Assembly (NCBI RefSeq): GCF_000717245.1
Contig: NZ_JNYQ01000001.1
Location: forward strand, 186,001-250,000
Direction of reading: 5' to 3'
DNA: 64,000 nucleotides
Origin: Kitasatospora papulosa
GTDB lineage: Bacteria; Actinomycetota; Actinomycetes; Streptomycetales; Streptomycetaceae
Shown here: one piece after another, positions 42,373 through 51,589 of the stretch
How positions within the stretch are numbered: the stretch's first letter is position 1
How the letters are laid out: each line of letters starts with the position of its first letter
Notes under the pieces: model-generated
What the model was told of the DNA's origin: nothing
The model's input: only the letters and a program-made list of their open reading frames with translations
The model's database searches: none
Made by a program: the position numbers and the translations under genes

Positions 42373-43275
42373 TCAGCCCTTGCACAGGTCGGCCGTCTTG
42401 AGTGTGGCCGGCGGGATCTCCGTGGCGCCGAAGCCGTAGTCCTGGAGCAGTTCGACGTAGCGCGACCTGTCCGAGACGATCTTCTTGAGCTCGCGGTTGA
42501 AGGAGTCGCGCAGGTCCTCGTTGCCCTGGCGGAAGACCGCGCCGCCCGGGGAGAACTGCTGCTTGCCGTCCAGCTCGGGGACGAACGCCTCGGTGACCTC
42601 GGTGTCCGGATTGGTCTTGGCGAGCCAGCGCAGCGAGATGCCGGTGAGCAGGAAGGCGTCGATCCGGCCGCCCTTGACGGCGTCCGCGCCGTCCTGAGGC
42701 TTCTGCAGCGTCTTGATCTTGCCCTCGGCGATACCCGCGCCCTTGGCGTACGAGGCCTCGACCGCGCCGGACATGACGCCGACGGTGATCCCCGCCGCCT
42801 TCGCGGACGCCAGGTCGGTGACCTTCTTCGGGTTGCCCTTCCTCACCATCAGGGCAGTGGGGGAGATGAACTCCGGCTCCGAGAAGAGGGCGTTGGCGCA
42901 GCGCTCGGGCGTGATCGCCATGCCCGCGCTGACCACGTCGTACTTGCCCGCCTGGAGACCGGGAATGAGGCCGTCCCACTCCGAGAGCGTGGGCTTCAGC
43001 TCGTCGACGCCGAGCGCCTTGAATATCTCCCGGTGCAGGGTGGGCGCCTCACCCTTGAGCTCCTTGCCCTCCATGTAGCCGTACGGGGCCTCGTTGGCGT
43101 ACGCGACCCGTACGAAGCCCTGCTTGCGGAGCTTGTCGAGCGCGCCCTCACCGTCCGCGGCACCGGCGTCGGTCTTGCTGCACGCGGACAGCAGGCCCGG
43201 GACGACGAGCAGACCTCCGACAGCCGCGGATCGATTGAGGAAGCCTCGACGGGACAGGTGAGGGAAGTCAGCCAT
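42373..43275 (-). CDS. ehuB: Ectoine/hydroxyectoine-type solute-binding lipoprotein (EhuB-like)
   Basis: A 300-residue extracytoplasmic binding protein. The N-terminus has a twin-arginine motif SRRGFLNRS, a hydrophobic stretch and a lipobox LLSAC, so it is probably exported folded by Tat and then lipidated. The mature part is a family 3 amino-acid-type binding domain (VRVAYANEAPYGYM, WDGLIPGLQAGKYDVVSAGM) and ends PPATLKTADLCKG, like EhuB. AGGAGA sets the ATG at 43275. First gene of the operon. No known ectoine-degrading enzyme is adjacent, so the ligand may differ. Confidence 0.83.
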   Translation of the reverse strand: MADFPHLSRRGFLNRSAAVGGLLVVPGLLSACSKTDAGAADGEGALDKLRKQGFVRVAYANEAPYGYMEGKELKGEAPTLHREIFKALGVDELKPTLSEWDGLIPGLQAGKYDVVSAGMAITPERCANALFSEPEFISPTALMVRKGNPKKVTDLASAKAAGITVGVMSGAVEASYAKGAGIAEGKIKTLQKPQDGADAVKGGRIDAFLLTGISLRWLAKTNPDTEVTEAFVPELDGKQQFSPGGAVFRQGNEDLRDSFNRELKKIVSDRSRYVELLQDYGFGATEIPPATLKTADLCKG

Positions 43276-43493
43276 GGTTCGCGGTCTCCTGGAGAAATAG
43301 GGGTGTCGAACGGTCCGGACAGGGTGAGCACCTGCCCGATCCGGGACACCTATGCAGCACGCGTCGCCATGTGATCGAACGGTGGCCGGAGGGTGACCTT
43401 CCCGTGTCTCGTCATGGGCGGAGGGCGACGGCCGGGTCGCAGGGCGTGTTCCCCGCGCAGTCCGCTTTCATGACTACCCGTTATGTCCGACCA

Positions 43494-44453
43494 TCAGTCC
43501 GGGATATCGGTGGAAGGTACGTAACCGCGCCCTATGTCCACCACGTTGGGCAAGGGCTCACCCGCCGACCAGAGTTCGTACATCGAGACGAACTGCTCGC
43601 CCAGCCGGTCGCGCCAGCCGGCCGTGTCCCCGCTCATGTGCGGGGAGACCAGCAGGCGGGGCACCTCCCAGAGAGGGCTGCGCGAGCCCAGCGGCTCCTC
43701 CTGGAACACGTCGAGCGCGGCGCCCGCGATCCACCGCCGGCGCAGGGCCTCGGCCAGGTCCTCCTCGACGGTCAGTGCCCCGCGCCCCACGTTGACGAAG
43801 TGCGCGGAGGGCTGGAGGAGTCCGAAGAAGCGGCTGTCGAACATGCCGCGCGTCGCGTCGGTCAGCGGGGCCGCGCCGATCACCCAGTCCGCCCCTGCCG
43901 CCAGCCGGTCCAGGTCCTCCATGCCGTGGATGGTGCGTCGCGCCGTACGCCCGACGAGCGCCACCTGGACGCCGAGAGCGTCCAGCAGCCGCATGATCTC
44001 CCGGCCGACGGGCCCCGCCCCGACCACCACGGCGCGGGTGCCGGCGAGCCCGCGGGTCTCCCGGTGGCTCCACCGGTGCTGCCGCTGGAGTTCCAGCGTG
44101 CGCGGCAGGTCCTTCGCGAAGGCGAGCACCAGTCCCGCGACGTACTCGGCGATCGGCAGCTCGAAGACGCCCCGGGCGTTGGTGACGACGGTGGGGGAGG
44201 CGGCGAGCTCGGGGCAGAGGAGCCGGTCCACCCCGGCGCTCGCGGTGTGCACCCAGCGGGGGCGGGGCCCGTCGCCGGGCCAGGCCTCGCGGACCGCGTC
44301 GGAGGTGAAGTCCCAGACGAGCAGCACGTCCGCCCCGGGCAGCAGCCCGGCCAGCGTCCGGCGGTCGGCGTACCGGACGACGGCCCGGCCGGCCAGCCGG
44401 CCCAGGCGCGGCGGCGGGTCGGCCTCCAGGACGAGGATCACGGGAGTGGTCAT
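43494..44453 (-). CDS. D-2-hydroxyacid dehydrogenase family protein
   Basis: A 319-residue NAD-dependent dehydrogenase. The nucleotide-binding motif is AVVVGAGPVGREIMRLLDAL. The substrate-site residues include SAGVDRL, NVGRGALTVEEDL, the ALDVFQEEPL acid and the catalytic His of SPHMSGDT. It is placed upstream of the Ehu operon in the same direction, and divergent from the Asp/Glu racemase-family gene. ATG at 44453 was chosen; a GTG seven codons upstream is possible. The substrate is unknown. Confidence 0.88.
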   Translation of the reverse strand: MTTPVILVLEADPPPRLGRLAGRAVVRYADRRTLAGLLPGADVLLVWDFTSDAVREAWPGDGPRPRWVHTASAGVDRLLCPELAASPTVVTNARGVFELPIAEYVAGLVLAFAKDLPRTLELQRQHRWSHRETRGLAGTRAVVVGAGPVGREIMRLLDALGVQVALVGRTARRTIHGMEDLDRLAAGADWVIGAAPLTDATRGMFDSRFFGLLQPSAHFVNVGRGALTVEEDLAEALRRRWIAGAALDVFQEEPLGSRSPLWEVPRLLVSPHMSGDTAGWRDRLGEQFVSMYELWSAGEPLPNVVDIGRGYVPSTDIPD

Positions 44454-44646
44454 CAGGAATGACCACGCTCGCACCGGGGAACACGCCCGTCAACAGGGCC
44501 TCCGCCCTGCGGGAGAAACCGCAGGTCACGTCCGTTGCGGGCGACGACCGGGGGCCGGAAGAGGAATACTTGTCCCTGCAGGGGCAGCGGTGCCGCCGGC
44601 GCCCGTGGGACATCCCGAGGGACATCCGGAACGGGAAAGGACGGAC

Positions 44647-45411
44647 ATGACGACCGTAGGACTTCTCTACCCGGGCCATGCCGCGGAGGACGACTTCCCG
44701 CGGATCGAGGTCATGCTCGACAGCGACATCAGAGTGCCGCTCTTCCACACCGACATCGACGAGGACGCCCGCAGGGTCGAGAACCTCCGTGAGGCGGGCG
44801 CGCCCGACCGGCTGAGCGCCGGTGTCGAGGAACTGCGCATGGCGGGCGCCGAGTCGCTGGTGTGGGCCTGCTCGGGCGGCAGCTTCGCCTACGGCTGGGA
44901 CGGTGCGCACCAGCAGGCGGCGGGACTGGCCAGGGCGGCCGGGCTCCCCGCGTCCAGCTCGTCCGTCGCCTTCGTCCAGGCCGTACGTGAGCTGGGTGCC
45001 TCCCGCGTCGCGGTCGCCGCCACCTACTCCGAGGACGTCGCCGCGCTCTTCGCCGGCTTCCTGGAGTCCGGGGGCCTCGAGGTCACCGCCACCCGGGGCA
45101 GCGGCATCATCGCGGCGTCCGAGGCCGCCGCCGCCGACGTGGAACTCGTGAAGGAGCTCGCCGTGGCCGGTGACCACCCCGACGCCGAGGTGGTCCTGCT
45201 CCCCGACAACGCCCTGCACACCGCCGCGTACGTCCCCGAGCTGGAGGAACTCCTCGGCAAGCCGGTGCTCACCGCCAACCAGGTGGCCGTCTGGGAAGGC
45301 CTCCGGCTGGCCGAACGCCGCATCTGGGCACCCACCCTCGGCACACTCTTCGCCACCCGGGAGCCCCCGCTCGGAGCCTCGGAGCCCCGGGGCATCGAGG
45401 TGCGGGAATAA
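44647..45411 (+). CDS. Asp/Glu racemase / maleate isomerase-family protein
   Basis: A 254-residue protein of the Asp/Glu racemase and maleate cis-trans isomerase superfamily. LVWACSGGSFAYGWDG carries the first catalytic Cys region. The second catalytic Cys expected after the EVVLLPDNALHTAA segment is replaced, as that position reads Asn-Ala. ATG at 44647 behind AAAGGACGG. Related genes (EutA-like) occur in ectoine-use loci, which suits the Ehu transporter nearby. With one Cys missing, activity as a two-base racemase is doubtful. Confidence 0.75.
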   Translation: MTTVGLLYPGHAAEDDFPRIEVMLDSDIRVPLFHTDIDEDARRVENLREAGAPDRLSAGVEELRMAGAESLVWACSGGSFAYGWDGAHQQAAGLARAAGLPASSSSVAFVQAVRELGASRVAVAATYSEDVAALFAGFLESGGLEVTATRGSGIIAASEAAAADVELVKELAVAGDHPDAEVVLLPDNALHTAAYVPELEELLGKPVLTANQVAVWEGLRLAERRIWAPTLGTLFATREPPLGASEPRGIEVRE

Positions 45412-45474
45412 GCGGAGTCATCCTCCTGTTTGCACCCTCCGGTACACAGACGCAGCACCGGAGAGGCCGAACAC

Positions 45475-46575
45475 GTGGACGAGAACCGAGGCGACCAGAT
45501 TCGCGGCACCAAGGGCGGTACGGCCTCCGTGCCCCTCTCCGTGCTCGACCTGGTGACCGTGGGCCAGGGCCGCACGGCCACCCAGGCCCTGCGCACCAGC
45601 GTGGACATCGCGAAGCTCACCGAGAGCCGCGGCTTCCACCGCTTCTGGGTGGCCGAGCACCACTCCATGCCCGGTGTGGCCTCCTCGTCCCCCGCCGTGA
45701 TCCTCGCGCACCTGGCCGCCCACACCGAGCGCATCAGGCTCGGCTCCGGTGGTGTCATGCTGCCGAACCACGCCCCGCTGGTGATCGCCGAGCAGTTCGG
45801 GACGCTGGAGGCGATGGCCCCCGGCCGCGTCGACCTCGGCCTCGGACGGGCCCCCGGCACGGACGGCGCCACCGCGGCCGCCCTGCGCCGCACGGACCGG
45901 CTCAACGAGGGGGCCGACGACTTCCCGCAGCAGCTCGCCGAGCTGACCCGCTTCCTGGACGACGACTTCCCGGACGGGCACCCCTACGCCCGTATCCACG
46001 CCGTCCCCGGACCCGTGCAGGCCACCTCGCCCGGCGGCGTCCAGTCCCCGGCGCGACCGCCGGTCTGGCTGCTGGGCTCCTCAGGCTTCAGCGCCCGGCT
46101 GGCCGGTGTCCTCGGTCTGCCTTTCGCCTTCGCCCACCACTTCTCGGCCCGCAACACCGTGCCGGCCCTGGACCTGTACCGGGAGTCCTTCAAGCCCTCA
46201 GCGGTCCTCGACGCCCCCTACGCCCTCATCGGGGTCGCGGCGCTGGCCGCCGACGACGAACGCGAGGCCAGGCGCCAGGTGCTCACCGGCGCCCTGTCCA
46301 TGGTCCGGCTGCGCACCGGGCGCCCGGGCCTGGTGCCGAGCCCCGAGGAGGCGGAGGCGTACGACTTCAGCCCCATGGAGCGCGAGTTCGTCGACGGCTG
46401 GCTGAAGGACATCGTCCACGGCACGGCCGACGAGGTACGCACGGGCCTGGACGATCTGGCCAAGCGCACCGGCGCGGACGAACTGATGATCACGGCCAAC
46501 GCGCACGGGGGCGAGGCCCGGCTGCGCTCGTACGAACTCATCGCCGACGCGTACGGCCTGCCCCGGGCGGACTGA
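45475..46575 (+). CDS. LLM-class flavin-dependent oxidoreductase
   Basis: A 366-residue luciferase-like monooxygenase-type enzyme that uses FMNH2 or F420. Typical features are VPLSVLDLVTVGQGRTATQA, RFWVAEHHSMPGVASSSPAV, IRLGSGGVMLPNHAPLVIAEQ and GRVDLGLGRAPGTD. GGAGAGG at 45460-45466 supports the GTG at 45475. It follows the racemase-family gene by 63 bp and may share its transcript. The substrate is not identifiable. Confidence 0.9.
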   Translation: MDENRGDQIRGTKGGTASVPLSVLDLVTVGQGRTATQALRTSVDIAKLTESRGFHRFWVAEHHSMPGVASSSPAVILAHLAAHTERIRLGSGGVMLPNHAPLVIAEQFGTLEAMAPGRVDLGLGRAPGTDGATAAALRRTDRLNEGADDFPQQLAELTRFLDDDFPDGHPYARIHAVPGPVQATSPGGVQSPARPPVWLLGSSGFSARLAGVLGLPFAFAHHFSARNTVPALDLYRESFKPSAVLDAPYALIGVAALAADDEREARRQVLTGALSMVRLRTGRPGLVPSPEEAEAYDFSPMEREFVDGWLKDIVHGTADEVRTGLDDLAKRTGADELMITANAHGGEARLRSYELIADAYGLPRAD

Positions 46576-46592
46576 CCGCGGTCGGTCCCCGG

Positions 46593-48458
46593 TCAGCCCT
46601 CGGGCGGCCTGGCGCCGATCAGCTCGGCGATCCGTTCCGGCGCCACCGCACGTGAGTACAGCCACCCCTGCCCGGTGTCGCAGCCGATCCGGCGCAGCCG
46701 CTCCGCTTGGCCCGAGGTCTCCACGCACTCCGCGGTGACCGTGAGGCCCAGGCGGTGCGCCAGCTGCACCATGGCCTCGACGATCGTCTCGTCCGCCGGG
46801 CTGGAGTGGGCGCCGTCCTCGTAGCGGAACCCGCGCACGAAGGAGCCGTCCAGCTTGAGCACGGACACGGGCAGCCGGCTCAGATAGGCGAGGTTGGAGT
46901 ACCCCGTACCGAAGTCGTCGATCGCGATGCGGATCCCCATGTCGCTGAGTGCCTGGAGCACCCGGAGCGGCCGGCCCGGGGAACCCATGACCGCCGATTC
47001 GGTCAGCTCCAGTTGCAGCAGGCCGGGTTCCAGACCGGTCTCGGCCAGGATCTCCGCGACGTCGGCGACCAGGTCCGAGTCCCAGAGCTGCCGCACGGCG
47101 ACGTTGACGCTGATGAACAGCGCGGGGTCCTCGGGGTGTTCGAGCTGCCAGCGACGGGCCTGGAGACAGGCCGAGCGCAGTACCCAGCGGCCGAGCTGGA
47201 CGATGGTGCCGTCCTCCTCGGCGATCGGGACGAACCGGCTGGGGGCCAGCAGTCCGAACCGAGGGTGGTTCCAGCGGACGAGGGCCTCCACACCGCGCAC
47301 GATCCCGTCCGCCATGCCGACCAGCGGCTGGTACTCCAGCGTGAACTCCCCGCGCTCGACGGCGGGCAGGAGGGTGGAGGAGAGCGCCTGCCGGGTCATC
47401 CGGTGTGCGTTGCGCTCGGGGTCGAACAGGGTCCAGCGTGCCCGGCCGTCGGCCTTGGCCCAGTACAGCGTGGTGTCCGCCGCCTGCATCAGTGCGGTGG
47501 CCGAGGTGTCGGCCGACGACCGCTCCACCACGCCGATCGACGCGGAGACCGACAACCGGTGCCCGGCGACCTCGAACGGCTGCTGGAGGGCGGCGAGGAC
47601 CGCACGGGCGAGCTCGGTGAGCTGGTGCGTCCCCGACGAGTCCTCGACGAGGATGGCGAACTCGTCACCGCCCAGACGTGCCACGAGATGGCCGCCGGTG
47701 CGGTGCCCGTCGGCCTCGGCGCAGTCGGTGAGCCGCCCGGCGACGGCGGCCAGCAACCGGTCGCCCGTGCGATGCCCCAGCGTGTCGTTGACCGCCTTGA
47801 AGCCGTCGATGTCCAGATAACAGAGGCCGATCCGGCCGGGCGGGGCCGACGACCCGTCCTGGGCCGACGGGCTGTCCGGCGCCTGCGCGGCGGCCGGTGC
47901 CTCCAGGGCGCCCGCCAGCCGCTCGAAGAACAGGGTGCGGTTGGGCAGCCGGGTGACGGGGTCGTGCATCCGCAGATGACGCAGCCGTTCCCGCAACTCG
48001 CGCCGGTCGCTCACGTCGGCGACGGACAGCAGGACGCGTTCCGCGCCGCCCGCGGGGTCGCCCATCGGCACGACGGTGACCTCCGCCCACAGGAGCCGGC
48101 CGTCGGCGTGCTTGAGCCGCCTGGTGCACCGGAGCCGGGGCCTGGTACCCCGGAGCACCTCGTTGTACGCCCGCCAGGTGGGGCCGTCGGAGGAGAGCCC
48201 GACGAGGTCGGCCGCGGGCCGGCCGGTCAGGGACGCCGGGTCGGCGCCGAGCAGCCCGCCCAGCGCGGCGTTCGGCGTGACGATCTGGCCGCGGAGGTCG
48301 ACGACGGCCATCGGGAGGGCGGCTGCCGCGAACGCGGCACGGTAGTCGCGCAGCTCCGCGAGCCCCGGCCTCGACTGATCACGCTGAGTGACATCCGGTG
48401 GCCCGGCGCCGGGGGTCGTGCCCGCTCGGGACGTCGGCCCCTCGTCGGTTCCGCTCAC
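46593..48458 (-). CDS. PAS-GGDEF-EAL cyclic-di-GMP enzyme
   Basis: A 621-residue regulator of cyclic di-GMP. A PAS/PAC domain occupies about 40-155. The GGDEF diguanylate cyclase domain has ARLGGDEFAIL at 260-270, but the inhibitory RxxD site is not evident because the equivalent reads RTGG. The EAL phosphodiesterase domain has EALVRW at 391-396, LELTESAVM, DDFGTGYSN and the catalytic Lys in VLKLDG. Both active sites look intact. The domain order is that of S. coelicolor CdgA, which is under BldD control. GGGAG supports the GTG at 48458; the frame is open to 48863 but that leader is not protein-like. Confidence 0.88.
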   Translation of the reverse strand: MSGTDEGPTSRAGTTPGAGPPDVTQRDQSRPGLAELRDYRAAFAAAALPMAVVDLRGQIVTPNAALGGLLGADPASLTGRPAADLVGLSSDGPTWRAYNEVLRGTRPRLRCTRRLKHADGRLLWAEVTVVPMGDPAGGAERVLLSVADVSDRRELRERLRHLRMHDPVTRLPNRTLFFERLAGALEAPAAAQAPDSPSAQDGSSAPPGRIGLCYLDIDGFKAVNDTLGHRTGDRLLAAVAGRLTDCAEADGHRTGGHLVARLGGDEFAILVEDSSGTHQLTELARAVLAALQQPFEVAGHRLSVSASIGVVERSSADTSATALMQAADTTLYWAKADGRARWTLFDPERNAHRMTRQALSSTLLPAVERGEFTLEYQPLVGMADGIVRGVEALVRWNHPRFGLLAPSRFVPIAEEDGTIVQLGRWVLRSACLQARRWQLEHPEDPALFISVNVAVRQLWDSDLVADVAEILAETGLEPGLLQLELTESAVMGSPGRPLRVLQALSDMGIRIAIDDFGTGYSNLAYLSRLPVSVLKLDGSFVRGFRYEDGAHSSPADETIVEAMVQLAHRLGLTVTAECVETSGQAERLRRIGCDTGQGWLYSRAVAPERIAELIGARPPEG

Positions 48459-48882
48459 CGCTCGCTCCCGCTGTGCAGATTGTCGTGAACAGGTATGGCC
48501 GGGCAGGCGCGTGGAGTGGGACGCCGTCCCAGAGGCGGCAACCACGCAGGAAAGCGAGGTGAAGCATAGAGGGTGGCGCACCGGCCGTTCCAACGCGTCC
48601 GCCGTTTCGGGCGGCCGGCACGCGCATGGCCCATGCCTGCCCGATGCCCGCACGTGGCAGGACACAGTCCTACGTTTTGGCCAGAGGTGATCGCTTTTGC
48701 GCCGATCTGATGCATTGAGGCTTCCGTGTGAGCGAATGTGACTGTCCGTGTATGTGATCAACCGACCGCGTGTGGAGCGGCCGGGCCCCCACTGACCCGT
48801 GTGGGGCAGCACAACAGGGCATACGCCGGCGAATCGGCACAGGGTGAGGAACAGGCCCCGCATTCGCCACCCGGAGGTAGAT
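48459..48882. other. Divergent intergenic region
   Basis: 424 bp between the c-di-GMP enzyme and the M6 protease gene. It presumably holds both promoters. An AT-richer patch lies around 48670-48770. I saw no clear BldD-type palindrome, RNA gene or further ORF. Confidence 0.5.
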
Positions 48883-50124
48883 GTGCCGCGTCAGCACGGA
48901 ACCGGGGGGCCGGAGAGACCGAGACTGCGCAGCGCGGCGGCTGCCCTCACCTCCCTCCTGGCGCTCGCCGCCACCGGGCTGGTCGCCGGGCCGGCCGTGG
49001 CGGCCTCGGGTGACGCGGGACCGTGCGCCCTGCCCAGGACCGGAGCGCACCACTCCCTCGGCCTCGACACCTGGAACGGCGCCTACCCGCGCCCCGAACG
49101 CGGTCTCGACGCGGTCATGGTCTTCCTCTCGTTCCCCGACTCCGAGCCCGTGGTGGCCCCGGAGGTCCTCGCCGCCGACTACTTCCCCTCCACCACCCAG
49201 TTCTTCCAGCGCGCCTCGTACGGGAAGTTCACCCTGCGCCCGCACCCGCAGCGGCAGTGGACCGCCATGCCCCATCCGTCCACCTGGTACGGAATAGAGC
49301 GCGACTGGGACTCCGGGCGCCGCGGCTCCTACCTGCGCGACGCGATCCGGGCGGCCGACGAGCGGACCGACTTCTCCGCGTACGACATCGTCTATCTCGT
49401 CGCCGACCCGGACGCGCCGGGTGTGGACTCCGACGCCACCAAGGTCGTCAACTTCGACCGCCCGGTACGCGCGGACGGTACGGACATCAGGCGCGTGGTC
49501 ACCGTGTTCGAGGAGCACCCGCCGGACCGCAACGTCCTCGCGCACGAGACCGGGCACGTCTTCGACCTGGCCGACCTCTACCACCGGCCGGACGACGGGA
49601 AGGGCGACTGGGACACCTACGTCGGTGACTGGGACGTGATGGGCAGCCAGTTCGGACTGTCACCGGACCTGTTCGGCTGGCACAAGTGGAAGCTCGGCTG
49701 GCTGGAGGGCGAGGAGGTCGTGTGCGTGCAGGGCTCCGCCGATCTCACGCTGCAGCCCATGGCCGAGGTGCCCGTGCCCGGGGCGTCGGTCGGGACCCGG
49801 CTGGCCGTCGTCAGGACCGGCCAGGACAGCGCCCTGGCCATCGAGGCCCGCAGCGCCACGGGCAACGACCGCGCGACCTGCACCGAGGGTGTCCTCGTCT
49901 ACCGCATCCGCAACGCGACGCCCTCCGGCGGCGGCCCCGTCGAGGTGCTGGACACCCACCCCGAATCGGATGCCTGCTGGGACCGGTCGGTCTACCCGCC
50001 GCTCGCCGACGCCCCGCTCCGGGAGGGTGAGCGCTACACCGTCCCCGGTGAGCGCATCCGCATCGAGGTCGCCGACCGGACCCGGTCCGGAGCCTGGACC
50101 GTCCGCGTCACCACCGGCGTCTGA
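48883..50124 (+). CDS. Secreted M6-family zinc metalloprotease
   Basis: A 413-residue exported protease. The signal peptide (AAAALTSLLALAATGLVAGPAVA) is followed by the immune-inhibitor-A-like M6 domain. The zinc site is LAHETGHVFDLADLYH with the HExxH-type catalytic HETGH. WDVMGSQFGLSPDLFGWHKWKLGW gives the M6 met-turn region and is shown here only as a sign of the family (residues near 245-268). GGAGG at 48873-48877 sets the GTG at 48883. The terminator at 50147-50176 follows. Substrate unknown; likely degrades or processes proteins outside the cell. Confidence 0.88.
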   Translation: MPRQHGTGGPERPRLRSAAAALTSLLALAATGLVAGPAVAASGDAGPCALPRTGAHHSLGLDTWNGAYPRPERGLDAVMVFLSFPDSEPVVAPEVLAADYFPSTTQFFQRASYGKFTLRPHPQRQWTAMPHPSTWYGIERDWDSGRRGSYLRDAIRAADERTDFSAYDIVYLVADPDAPGVDSDATKVVNFDRPVRADGTDIRRVVTVFEEHPPDRNVLAHETGHVFDLADLYHRPDDGKGDWDTYVGDWDVMGSQFGLSPDLFGWHKWKLGWLEGEEVVCVQGSADLTLQPMAEVPVPGASVGTRLAVVRTGQDSALAIEARSATGNDRATCTEGVLVYRIRNATPSGGGPVEVLDTHPESDACWDRSVYPPLADAPLREGERYTVPGERIRIEVADRTRSGAWTVRVTTGV

Positions 50125-50146
50125 CCCGGGCGGGCGCACACACGAA

Positions 50147-50176
50147 GAAGCCCCCTCGCTTCCACGAGGGGGCTTC
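50147..50176. terminator. Terminator shared by M6 protease and tRNA-Lys copy 3
   Basis: GAAGCCCCCTCG (50147-50158) pairs with CGAGGGGGCTTC (50165-50176), a 12-bp stem with a 6-nt loop, between the convergent protease and tRNA genes. Confidence 0.85.
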
Positions 50177-50185
50177 ATCCGTCTG

Positions 50186-50259
50186 TGCGCCGTCAGGGAC
50201 TCGAACCCCGGACCCGCTGATTAAGAGTCAGCTGCTCTAACCAACTGAGCTAACGGCGC
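50186..50259 (-). tRNA. tRNA-Lys (anticodon CTT), copy 3
   Basis: 74 nt, identical to copies 1 and 2, same strand, no encoded CCA. The last codons of the gene that follows on the plus-strand map (50250-50948, same strand) overlap its first ten bases, including the stop codon. Confidence 0.97.
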
Positions 50260-50948
50260 CTGCTGACGTCGTAGACATTAGCACCCGGATCGGCGGGAGG
50301 AAAAATCGAATACCCGGTGGTCGACGGGGCCGCCGACCTGCCCACCCGCACGCAGGCCCACAGCAGCACGTCCGGCCCCGGCAGCCAGGGGTCACGGGTG
50401 TCCGGGGCCACCACCCAGCGGGGCCCGCCGGCGTCCACGCCGCCGGTCAGGGGCGGGACGGTGACGGCGTCCCCCGCGCCGTGACAGAGCACCGGCGGCA
50501 AGGAGCCCCGATGCCCCCGGTCCCCGTCGGCCGGACCGGTGCCCCACTCCTCCCACGCCAGGAGGGACGGCAGGCGCTGGGCCGTCCCCGGGGCGGCGAA
50601 CAGCAGCATCCGGCCCCGGTGCGTGGCGACCGGGCCCGATCCGGGCCCCTCCGCCCAGAGCCGCTCCAGCATGCGCCTGCCGAACAGTGCCGGCACGCTC
50701 ACCACGTCGAACGCGGAGCCGCACGGCAGCACCCCGGGGGCGCAGGGGCGGGCCTCCCACTGCGAGAGCGTGCTGCGGGGGTGGGAGGAGGCGCCCGCGA
50801 GCCAGGCGGCTCCCGACGCCGTGACCTGAGCGGCCCCGTCGTCCGTCCGGTGGCCGGTGCGGTCCCGCAGCAGGGCGAAGATGTCGACGCCGCGGTGCGG
50901 GGCCGTGCCGGTCCGCAGGGTCGTTTCGTCGTTCAGCCAGGCGCTCAT
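50250..50948 (-). CDS. Prim-pol-like hypothetical protein
   Basis: A 232-residue streptomycete protein. Segments such as GAAWLAGASSHPRSTLSQWE, GSAFDVVSVPALFGRRMLER and GRMLLFAAPGTAQRLPSLL resemble the shortened bifunctional primase/polymerase-like (prim-pol N-domain) proteins of actinobacteria, but the catalytic acidic residues are not obvious. It is probably not an active polymerase. ATG at 50948 was chosen; the frame opens at 51014. The stop codon (50250-50252) lies inside the tRNA-Lys gene, a 10-bp overlap in the same direction. Confidence 0.6.
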   Translation of the reverse strand: MSAWLNDETTLRTGTAPHRGVDIFALLRDRTGHRTDDGAAQVTASGAAWLAGASSHPRSTLSQWEARPCAPGVLPCGSAFDVVSVPALFGRRMLERLWAEGPGSGPVATHRGRMLLFAAPGTAQRLPSLLAWEEWGTGPADGDRGHRGSLPPVLCHGAGDAVTVPPLTGGVDAGGPRWVVAPDTRDPWLPGPDVLLWACVRVGRSAAPSTTGYSIFPPADPGANVYDVSRRR

Positions 50949-51174
50949 GGCGTCATGTCTACCGGCTGTGACGCTCCTGTCCCGCAGAGTTGCGGAAAGT
51001 CGGACAGGGCGCACGACGACGGAGTATCTTGCCCGGCGGCATATGCCAGGGGTGTACCCGCAGTGATGGACGCACGGTCGTGCGGCGTGTGGGGCCGGAG
51101 TGGCGTCCGGGACGGCGGCGTGAACGACGGGCGGGGCCCCGCCCGTGTCAGGGCCCGCCTCCCGCGGCGCCGGG

Positions 51175-51516
51175 TCAGGGCGCGGGGGCGTCCAGCAGGG
51201 ACCGGCCGAACTCGATCATCTTCTTGGCGTAGTCCTCGGTCCACTCCGCGCGCCCGGCTATCTCCGCGGCCGTCAGCCGGTCGAAGCGCCGCGGATCGGC
51301 GAGCTGGGCGGCGGCCACGGCCTGGAACTCCACGGCCCGGTCGGTCGCCGCCCGGAAGGCGAGCGTCAGCTCCGTCGCGCGGGCCAGCAGCGCCGTCGGG
51401 TCCTCCATCGACTCCAGGTCGAAGAAGTGCTCCGGGTCGGCTGCCGCCTCCGACGGCTCGAAGAGCAGCGGCGCCGGACGCAGCCTCTGCCGCTCGTTCC
51501 GCTCGGGTTGTGCCAT
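51175..51516 (-). CDS. Conserved small helical protein, unknown function
   Basis: A 113-residue acidic, helical protein (DPTALLARATELTLAFRAAT, DRAVEFQAVAAAQLADPRRF, GRAEWTEDYAKKMIEFGRSL). I do not recognise a family. AGAAGGGAAGA sets the ATG at 51516. It lies 73 bp after the helicase operon in the same direction and may be its last member. No membrane segment or signal peptide. Confidence 0.6.
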   Translation of the reverse strand: MAQPERNERQRLRPAPLLFEPSEAAADPEHFFDLESMEDPTALLARATELTLAFRAATDRAVEFQAVAAAQLADPRRFDRLTAAEIAGRAEWTEDYAKKMIEFGRSLLDAPAP

Positions 51517-51589
51517 GTGGTCTTCCCTTCTCGTACGGCCGGACGGCCACCTTCCATTGTCCAGCCCGGCGCAAGAGCGCTGCCCAGGA

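Noticed and set aside
50100..50230. Open frames whose translation ends in CAVRDSNPGPAD
   Set aside because: They are antisense reads through the tRNA-Lys genes, a well-known artefact, and have no ribosome site or homology.
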